Assembly: GCA_937949585.1 (NCBI GenBank)
Contig: CALEDW010000249.1
Location: 1-21,216, forward strand
DNA length: 21,216 nucleotides
Reading direction: 5' to 3'
From: an uncultured Acidimicrobiia bacterium
GTDB taxonomy: Bacteria > Actinomycetota > Acidimicrobiia > IMCC26256 > CALEDW01
In this document: positions 14,678 through 21,216 of the stretch, piece after piece
Position numbering within the stretch: position 1 is the first letter of the stretch
Layout: every line of letters begins with the position of its first letter
The notes under the pieces: model-generated
Seen by the model: only the letters and a program-made list of their open reading frames with translations
Database searches by the model: none
Told to the model about the DNA's origin: nothing
Made by a program: the position numbers and the translations under genes

Positions 14678-15540
14678 GGCGGGGGCGCGGCCACGGCGAC
14701 GGGACGGTCACCTCCCCGGCCGGCCGGGTCGGTCGGGTGCTGGTCAACCTGGCCGCCGCCGGGGGGCTGGTGTACCTGTTCCTGCCGATCTTCGTGATCG
14801 TCCTGTTCAGCTTCAACAAGCCCAAGGGCAAGTTCAACGCGGTGTGGCAGGAGTTCACGCTGGAGAACTGGGCCGATCCGTTCAAGAACCGGCCCCTCGT
14901 CGATGCGCTCTACGTGAGCCTGCGGGTGGCGCTCATCTCGATGGTGGTGGCCACGGTCCTCGGCACGTTCGTGGCGCTGGCGCTGGTGCGCTACCGCTTC
15001 CGGGGCGGGCAGATCACGAACCTGCTTTTGGTCCTGCCGCTCACCGCCCCCGAGATCCTCCTCGGGGCGTCGCTGCTCACCCTGTTCCTCGAGCCGCACC
15101 TCGTGCTGGCCAACCGGCAGTTCACCCTCGGGTTCACCACGATCGTGATCGCCCACATCATGTTCTGCGTGAGCTACGTCGCCATGACCCTCAAGGCGCG
15201 GCTACGGGGCTTCGACTGGACGTTGGAGGATGCCGCCATGGACCTCGGCGCCGGCCCCATCCGCACCTTCCTGCGGGTGACGCTGCCCCTCATCACCCCG
15301 GGGATCCTCGCCGCCGCGCTGCTGTCGTTCGCGCTGTCGATCGACGACTTCATCATCACCTACTTCGTGGCCGGCCCCGACGTGAAGACCTTCCCGCTGC
15401 AGATCTTCGGGCAGTCCCGCACCGCGACGCCGCCGCAGATCAACGTGCTGGCCACGATGATCCTGGTGGGCAGCGTGGCCGTCCTGGCCGCCGGCACCTG
15501 GTGGGGGCGGCGCCGGGCCCGCCGTCTCGGCCTGCGCTGA
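14674..15540 (+). CDS. potC: ABC transporter permease, PotC-like
   Basis: 288 residues. The start is the GTG at 14674, overlapping the TGA of potB as GTGA; an apparent much longer reading frame upstream is a shadow of the two previous genes. About six membrane segments begin with LVYLFLPIFVIVLFSFN (the classic PotC opening), and the EAA loop is LEDAAMDLGAGPIRTFLRVT (about 186-205), followed by LPLITPGI. The segment SIDDFIITYFVAGPDVKTFP is a strong signature of PotC/YdcV-type subunits. It pairs with the PotB-like subunit. A semialdehyde dehydrogenase gene follows after 38 bp. Confidence 0.92.
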   Translation: MRRGRGHGDGTVTSPAGRVGRVLVNLAAAGGLVYLFLPIFVIVLFSFNKPKGKFNAVWQEFTLENWADPFKNRPLVDALYVSLRVALISMVVATVLGTFVALALVRYRFRGGQITNLLLVLPLTAPEILLGASLLTLFLEPHLVLANRQFTLGFTTIVIAHIMFCVSYVAMTLKARLRGFDWTLEDAAMDLGAGPIRTFLRVTLPLITPGILAAALLSFALSIDDFIITYFVAGPDVKTFPLQIFGQSRTATPPQINVLATMILVGSVAVLAAGTWWGRRRARRLGLR

Positions 15541-15578
15541 AGCCGGGACGTGCCGACGGAACCGTCAGCGGAGGGCAC

Positions 15579-17129
<1,551 letters not shown>

Positions 17130-17166
17130 GGCCGGCACGGCCGTCGCCTCCCTCGGCGGTGACACC

Positions 17167-18123
17167 TCAGCGCAGCCGGGGCGCGACCTCGGTGGCGAAC
17201 ACCTCGAGTGACCTCGGGGACCCGAAGTCGTGGAACTGCAACACGAACCCCTCGGCGCCCGCGGCGTGGTCGGCGGCGAGCACCGCAGCCACTTCCTCGG
17301 GGGTCCCGACCACTAGTCCTCCCCAGGTCCCGAAGCGGCGCCGGGCCTCGGCGTCGACCTCGTCGCGCCGGTCGGGATCGGTCACCAGCCCCACCGGGCG
17401 TTGGATGGAGGCCCGGGCCGGGGACGCCTTCGGGCGGAGCAGCGCGAAACGGTCGGCGGCGTAGGAGGGACAGTTCCACCAGTCGGCACGGGCCGCGGCC
17501 AGCGGCAGGGTGTGGCGCCGCCCGGCGCCGCCGAGGTGCAGCGGCGGCCGGGGCTGCTGCACCGGTCGGGGTCGACCGACGGCAGCTGCGCAGGTGACGT
17601 AGCGGCCGCGGTACTCGAACGGTTCCCCGGCGAACATGAGTTCGAGGACGTCGAGCGTCTCGGCCAGGCGCGCCGCCCGCTCGGCCGCGGTGGCGGAACC
17701 GAACCCGAAGCGTTCGAGCTCCTCGGGGACCGATCCCCAGCCCAGTCCGAGTTCGAGGCGGCCCTCGGAGATCACGTCGAGGGTCGCCGCCATCTTGGCC
17801 AGCACCGTGGGGTGTCGGAACGCGTCGCAGGTCACCAGGTGACCGATGCGGATCCGGCCGGTGGCCTCGGCCAGCGCCGCCGCGGCGGTCCAACCCTCGA
17901 GGATCGGCAGGGACGGATCGGCCGGGGTGGCCAGGTGGTCGACGAGCCACACCGAGTGGAAGCCGGCCTCCTCGGCGACCCGGGCCCGTTCCCGCAACCT
18001 CGGCCACCCGATGCGTACCTGCGGCAGGAAGCACCCGAACCAAGGATCCCCCACGCCCGCAGGTTGCCCCGTGGCCCGTTCGGGTCGCCAGCCCGCAGCG
18101 CTCCGTCGAGGAGCGTCGGTCAT
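17167..18123 (-). CDS. LLM class (probably F420-dependent) oxidoreductase
   Basis: 318 residues, luciferase-like TIM barrel. N-terminal barrel strands: WFGCFLPQ, then RARVAEEAGFHSVWLVDHL (residues 46-64), RIRIGHLVTCDAFRHP and LDVISEGRLELGLGWG (about 114-129), all standard in actinobacterial F420-dependent members. The C-terminal part GTPEEVAAVLAADHAAGAEG is typical as well. Such enzymes transfer hydride between coenzyme F420 (or FMN) and varied substrates, and the substrate cannot be predicted. The ATG at 18123 gives about 25 residues before the barrel; a GTG nearer the first strand is an alternative. It converges on mmsA (37-bp gap) and lies 38 bp past the end of the permease gene, perhaps in one transcript with it, with no clear functional link. 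Confidence 0.88.
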   Translation of the reverse strand: MTDAPRRSAAGWRPERATGQPAGVGDPWFGCFLPQVRIGWPRLRERARVAEEAGFHSVWLVDHLATPADPSLPILEGWTAAAALAEATGRIRIGHLVTCDAFRHPTVLAKMAATLDVISEGRLELGLGWGSVPEELERFGFGSATAAERAARLAETLDVLELMFAGEPFEYRGRYVTCAAAVGRPRPVQQPRPPLHLGGAGRRHTLPLAAARADWWNCPSYAADRFALLRPKASPARASIQRPVGLVTDPDRRDEVDAEARRRFGTWGGLVVGTPEEVAAVLAADHAAGAEGFVLQFHDFGSPRSLEVFATEVAPRLR

Positions 18124-18161
18124 GCCGGCGGCCGGTTCCGCAGCCGAGGTCCGACCGGGGT

Positions 18162-18995
18162 TCAGGCACGCTGCGGCCGGGCCGGGCGACCGACGAACCC
18201 GGAGAGCGCGAAACACGCCGCCGAGCAGAGCACGATCACCCCGCCGGGGGCGAGGTCGCCCACCCGGGCCACCACGAGGCCGACGATCACCGATCCCACG
18301 CCGACGACGGCCGAGCACCAGACGGTGGCCCGGAACGACCGGGCGACGCGGCGGGCGGCGGCCACCGGGAGCACCATCAGGGCGGCGACGAGCAGCAGCC
18401 CCACGACCTGCATCGCCGCGACGACGACCCCGGCGGCAAGCACGGCCAGGGCCGCGTTCAGTCCCTCGACCGGCAGTCCCGACACCCGGGCCGCGTCCTC
18501 GTCGAGCGCCACCGCCAGCAGCGCCCGGCCGGCAACGGTGAGCGTGGCCACGATCACCAGCGCCAGCCCGGCGACGAGCACCACTTCGGTCGGCGTGGCG
18601 GTGAGGATCGACCCGAACAGGTAGGGCACCACGTTGACGCTGCGGCCGGTGGCCGCCGCCCGCCCGGCGAGGACCGCACCGGTCGCCAGGCCCCCGTAGA
18701 AGAACAGCGCCAACGCCAGGTCGCCGCTCACCCGGCCCGAGCTCCGAAGCCGTTCGATGGCCAATGCCCCCACCCCGGCGACGCCGAGCGCCACCGGTAC
18801 CGGTGCCGCACCGACCAGCAGCGCCGCGGCGACCCCGGCGAAGGCCAGGTGACCGAGGCCGTCGCCGAGCAGCGCCAGGCGGCGTTGCACGACGAAGATC
18901 CCGACCAGCGGCGCGGTGCCGCCCACCATGAGCCCGGCGACGAGGGCCAGCTGCATGTAGTTGCGCTCGAACGGCCACGGCAGGGGCAGGTTCAT
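18162..18995 (-). CDS. znuB: Zinc/manganese ABC transporter permease (ABC-3 family, ZnuB-like)
   Basis: 277 residues and about eight hydrophobic segments, typical of ABC-3 permeases. Family signatures are GGTAPLVGIFVVQRRLALLG (26-45) followed by DGLGHLAFAGVAAALL. ALDEDAARVSGLPVEGLN (about 165-182) is the coupling loop, and MQVVGLLLVAALMVLPVAAA the conserved late membrane helix. The ATG at 18995 overlaps the ATPase stop as ATGA, so both subunits are probably made in step. It forms the channel for metal delivered by the lipoprotein encoded divergently at 19797. Whether the ion is Zn or Mn cannot be settled from the sequence. Confidence 0.92.
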   Translation of the reverse strand: MNLPLPWPFERNYMQLALVAGLMVGGTAPLVGIFVVQRRLALLGDGLGHLAFAGVAAALLVGAAPVPVALGVAGVGALAIERLRSSGRVSGDLALALFFYGGLATGAVLAGRAAATGRSVNVVPYLFGSILTATPTEVVLVAGLALVIVATLTVAGRALLAVALDEDAARVSGLPVEGLNAALAVLAAGVVVAAMQVVGLLLVAALMVLPVAAARRVARSFRATVWCSAVVGVGSVIVGLVVARVGDLAPGGVIVLCSAACFALSGFVGRPARPQRA

Positions 18996-19798
18996 CCCCC
19001 CAGCCCTTCCAGCCAGACCGGCAGGTCCTCGGGGTGCACCCCCAGGTGCACCCCGCGTTCGGTGAGCCCGCCCGGCGGACCGTCGAAGACGACCCGGTGT
19101 CGGAGCACCACCACCCGGTCGAGCTCGGAGGCCACGGCCGACAGCTCGTGGGAGATGAGCAGCACGGCGGTGCCGTGGTGTCGGGTGAGGTGGACCAGCG
19201 CGTCGCGGAAGCGACGCTGGGAGGTGGCATCGACGCCGGCGACCGGTTCGTCGAGGACGAGCAGCGCCGGGTCGCTCACCAGGGCCCGGGCGATGAGCAC
19301 CCGTTGCTGTTGACCGCCGCTCAGCTCGGCGACCGGGCGGCGGGCCAGGTCGGTGAGCGCCACGGCCTCGAGCGCGTGGTCCACGGCGGCGACGTCCGCC
19401 GGGTGGAATCGGCGCCACCACCGCCGGGCCCCGAGCCGTCCGGCGGCCACCACCTCCGCCACGGTGGCCGGCACGACGGGGGCGGCCCGCCCGCGTTGGG
19501 GCACGAAGGCCACGAGGCCGTCGCGGCGGGCCGCGGCCGGGCTCCGCCCGAAGAGCCGGACCGTGCCGTCGCAGGGTCGCAGACCCAGCAGGGCTCGGGC
19601 CAGCGTCGACTTGCCGGATCCGTTCGGTCCCACGAGCGCCACGAACTCGGACGGGGCGATCCGCAGGTCCACGGCGTCGACGACGACGTCGGCTCCGAAC
19701 CGGCAGGTCACGGCGGTCGCCTCCACCGCAGGGGCGCGCCCGGATTCGGCGGTTCCGGCCACCCCGAGGTCCGAAGCAGGAGTTACTCTTATTCTCAT
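18992..19798 (-). CDS. znuC: Zinc/manganese ABC transporter ATP-binding protein (ZnuC-like)
   Basis: 268 residues. Walker A GPNGSGKST (57-65), Q-loop AFVPQRG (Q101), signature LSGGQQQRV (159-167), Walker B LLVLDEPVAGVD (179-190) and the switch histidine in LLISHELSAV, all intact. The pairing with an ABC-3 permease and a ZnuA/TroA-like lipoprotein assigns it to metal import. The annotated ATG at 19798 shares the CATG at 19796-19799 with the divergent gene's ATG and has no good Shine-Dalgarno. The first 25 or so residues are not part of the fold, so a start further in (for example the GTG at codon 13) cannot be excluded. Near the 3' end is a 10-bp hairpin (19031-19054). Confidence 0.9.
   Translation of the reverse strand: MRIRVTPASDLGVAGTAESGRAPAVEATAVTCRFGADVVVDAVDLRIAPSEFVALVGPNGSGKSTLARALLGLRPCDGTVRLFGRSPAAARRDGLVAFVPQRGRAAPVVPATVAEVVAAGRLGARRWWRRFHPADVAAVDHALEAVALTDLARRPVAELSGGQQQRVLIARALVSDPALLVLDEPVAGVDATSQRRFRDALVHLTRHHGTAVLLISHELSAVASELDRVVVLRHRVVFDGPPGGLTERGVHLGVHPEDLPVWLEGLGG
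19031..19054. repeat. Perfect 10-bp inverted repeat inside the 3' end of znuC
   Basis: GGGGTGCACC at 19031-19040 and GGTGCACCCC at 19045-19054 pair perfectly around CCCA. It encodes the VHLGVHP region near the C-terminus of the ATPase, shortly before the znuB start. It may simply reflect codon choice, or may form an RNA hairpin before the start of znuB. Confidence 0.5.
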
Positions 19799-19799
19799 G
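19783..19799. promoter_or_regulatory. Shared start-codon/operator-like site of the znuA-znuCB divergon
   Basis: An AT-rich island in otherwise GC-rich DNA. TTACTCTTATTCTCA (19783-19797) matches the right half of the actinobacterial Zur-type 7-1-7 palindrome (ATTnTCA) perfectly but the left half only partly. It contains a plus-strand -10-like TACTCT (19784-19789), whose predicted transcription start falls on or next to the A of the znuA ATG at 19797, which would make the znuA mRNA leaderless. CATG at 19796-19799 holds both start codons. Zur binding is inference from position and half-site. Confidence 0.4.
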
Positions 19800-20720
19800 A
19801 GGTTAGCCCCCGGGTCGGTTCGCGGTCGGGCTCGGGCGGTGCTGTCCGCTCTGGTGCTCGTCCTCGTGCTGCCGGCGGGGTGTGGCGGCGACGGATCGGA
19901 TCGTGGCGCCCTGGAGGTCGTCGCGCCGTTCTACCCGGTGGCCGAGGCCGTCCGTCGGGTGGGCGGCGAGCGGGTGCGGGTCACCGACCTCACCCCGCCG
20001 GGTGCCGAGGCCCACGAGCTCGAGCTCACCACCGGCCAGCGGGACCTCATCGACGACGCAGACCTCGTGTTCGTGATGGGTCGAGGGTTCCAGCCCGCCG
20101 TCGAGGCGGCGGCCCGGGGCCGGGACGGACGGACGGTGGTGATCCTCGACCGCCTGCGTGCGGTCCGTCGGGCCCCGGCCGGTCTGCGCAACGACCCTCA
20201 CGTGTGGCTCGACCCGCTTGCCTACCGCGAGGTCGTGGAGCTCGTCGCCGCCGAGCTGTCGGCGGCCGACCCGGACGACGCCGCGGCGTACCGGCGCCGG
20301 GCGGAGCGTGCCGCGGCCCGGCTCGAGCGGCTGCACGACCGCTACCGGGACGGGACCCGTAGCTGCGAGCGGCGCCTGCTGGTCACCGCGCACGAGGCGT
20401 TCGGTTGGTTGGCCGCCCGCTACGGGCTGCGCCAGGAGGGCATCGCCGGGATAGATCCCGGGCAGGAGCCGAGCCCGGCCCGTCTCGCCGAGCTGGCCCG
20501 ACTCGTGGAGCGTACCGGCACCACGACGATCTTCACCGAGGAGCAGGCGTCGCCGCGCCTGGCCCGGGCGCTGGCCCGCGACGCCGGTGTACGCACGGAG
20601 GTGCTCGACACCCTGGAGACCCTGTCGCCGCAGCGGATCCGCCGGGGCGAGGACTACGTGAGCGTGATGGACGCCAACCTCGCGCGCATCCGCGCCGCGC
20701 TCGGCTGCTCGGGGTCCTGA
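19797..20720 (+). CDS. znuA: Zinc/manganese ABC transporter substrate-binding lipoprotein (ZnuA/TroA-like)
   Basis: 307 residues. A signal peptide with lipobox at C29 (VLPAGC) precedes the cluster A-I metal-binding fold. The likely ligands are H73 (GAEAHELELT), H135 (NDPHVWLDP), H199 (VTAHEAFGWLAARYGL) and an acidic fourth, D271 (VLDTLE) or E248 (FTEEQ). The His-rich flexible loop often seen in zinc-specific ZnuA is absent, so Zn versus Mn is open. The long helical linker (about 160-185) matches the family. It captures metal outside the membrane for the ZnuB/ZnuC-like pair encoded divergently. Start ATG 19797 lacks a well-placed Shine-Dalgarno (GGAG is 14 nt away), which fits a leaderless mRNA. 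It converges on the HIT gene with a 28-bp gap. Confidence 0.92.
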   Translation: MRLAPGSVRGRARAVLSALVLVLVLPAGCGGDGSDRGALEVVAPFYPVAEAVRRVGGERVRVTDLTPPGAEAHELELTTGQRDLIDDADLVFVMGRGFQPAVEAAARGRDGRTVVILDRLRAVRRAPAGLRNDPHVWLDPLAYREVVELVAAELSAADPDDAAAYRRRAERAAARLERLHDRYRDGTRSCERRLLVTAHEAFGWLAARYGLRQEGIAGIDPGQEPSPARLAELARLVERTGTTTIFTEEQASPRLARALARDAGVRTEVLDTLETLSPQRIRRGEDYVSVMDANLARIRAALGCSGS

Positions 20721-20748
20721 GGGCAGCGGCCCGGCCGGGGCGCGATCC

Positions 20749-21171
20749 TCAGTCGGCGACGCCGGCCGCGCCCCGGGACGCCAGCCCCGCCCGCAACCGG
20801 GCGGCGGCGGCGGCGAGCTCGTCCGGCGGCGTGCCGTGACGGGCGTTGCCGAAATCGAGGTCGTGCACCCCCCGGATCGGGACGACGTGCAGGTGGACGT
20901 GCGGCACCTCCAGCCCGGCGATCATCAGCCCGATCCGCGCCGGTCGGAACACCTCCTGCTGGGCCCGGCCGATCTCCTGGGCCACGCCCATGAGGTGCGC
21001 GTTCAACGACGGTTCGAGATCGATCCAGTGGTCCACCTCCGCCCGGGGCACGACCAGGGTGTGGCCCGGTTGCAGCGGGGCGATGGACAGGAACGCCACG
21101 CACCGGTCGTCGCGCCAGACGAAGTGGCCGGGCAGTTCGCCGTTGATGATGCGGGTGAAGACGCTGGGCAC
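20749..21171 (-). CDS. HIT family protein (histidine-triad nucleotide hydrolase)
   Basis: 140 residues from GTG 21171. The family opening SVFTRIINGELPG, the strand LQPGHTLVVPRAEVDHW and the catalytic histidine triad HVHLHVVP (about 93-100) are all present, as in HINT-type purine nucleoside phosphoramidate hydrolases found throughout actinobacteria. The GTG at 21171 has GAGG 8 nt upstream; a second GTG at 21189 would add six residues but has no Shine-Dalgarno. Its C-terminus is Ala-rich and unremarkable. No functional link to the metal importer is evident. Upstream sequence runs off the window, so the promoter is not seen. Confidence 0.92.
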   Translation of the reverse strand: MPSVFTRIINGELPGHFVWRDDRCVAFLSIAPLQPGHTLVVPRAEVDHWIDLEPSLNAHLMGVAQEIGRAQQEVFRPARIGLMIAGLEVPHVHLHVVPIRGVHDLDFGNARHGTPPDELAAAAARLRAGLASRGAAGVAD

Positions 21172-21216
21172 CTTCTCAGCCTCGCGCACGGCCGCCGGCG
21201 CCGGCGCTAGGACCCG

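Noticed and set aside
17130..17166. Terminator between convergent mmsA and the LLM oxidoreductase gene
   Set aside because: Only imperfect short pairing (GTCGCC with GGCGGT-type) is visible in 37 bp; not enough to call.

Overview
The window is about 21 kb of very GC-rich DNA (roughly 70% or more by eye). It is densely packed, uses many GTG starts, and has several 4-bp ATGA/GTGA stop-start overlaps. Together with an F420/LLM-type oxidoreductase, an AldR-like Lrp regulator and mycobacterial-looking BioD and Ald, this points to a high-GC actinobacterium. An Acidimicrobiia-like lineage is my guess, not something the sequence proves. I see no rRNA, tRNA, CRISPR, phage or insertion-sequence genes, so this looks like ordinary chromosome.

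Layout. (1) 1-114, plus strand: the C-terminal tail of an Ig-like surface protein, followed by a 16-bp perfect hairpin at 136-175. (2) 385-11208, minus strand: ten genes with gaps of 61 bp or less, read from high to low coordinates. They are a gamma-aminobutyraldehyde-type dehydrogenase, a HemL-like class III aminotransferase, bioA, a SCO protein, a PCuAC copper chaperone, a small membrane-anchored cupredoxin-like protein, bioF, bioD, an Lrp/AsnC regulator, an omega-amino-acid:pyruvate-type class III aminotransferase and alanine dehydrogenase. (Counting the dehydrogenase, that is eleven genes.) (3) 11448-17129, plus strand, diverging from region 2: a complete polyamine-type ABC importer (ATPase, Tat-lipoprotein binding protein, two permeases) and then a CoA-acylating methylmalonate/malonate-semialdehyde dehydrogenase. 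(4) 17167-19798, minus strand: an LLM oxidoreductase and the permease and ATPase of a Zn/Mn importer. (5) 19797-20720, plus strand: the metal-binding lipoprotein of that importer, diverging from its ATPase with start codons that share one CATG. (6) 20749-21171, minus strand: a HIT-family protein.

How the genes may work together. The two flanks of the 11209-11447 promoter region look like a polyamine or omega-amino-acid uptake and catabolism locus. The Pot-type importer would bring in the amine. A class III aminotransferase would pass its amino group to pyruvate, making alanine, and the aldehyde dehydrogenases would oxidise the products. Alanine dehydrogenase would regenerate pyruvate and release ammonium, under a local Lrp-type regulator. 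Embedded in the same minus-strand run are three biotin genes (bioA, bioF, bioD; no bioB or bioC here), and inserted between bioA and bioF is a three-gene copper-delivery cassette of the kind that assembles the CuA centre of cytochrome c oxidase. Its last gene overlaps the bioF start by 4 bp.

Most notable points: the copper cassette nested in biotin genes; a PCuAC protein whose metal-binding loop is expanded by about 60 residues with a His/Met/Asp repeat; a Pot ATPase whose only sensible start is a CTG codon; and the zinc-importer divergon with overlapping start codons and a possible Zur-like site.
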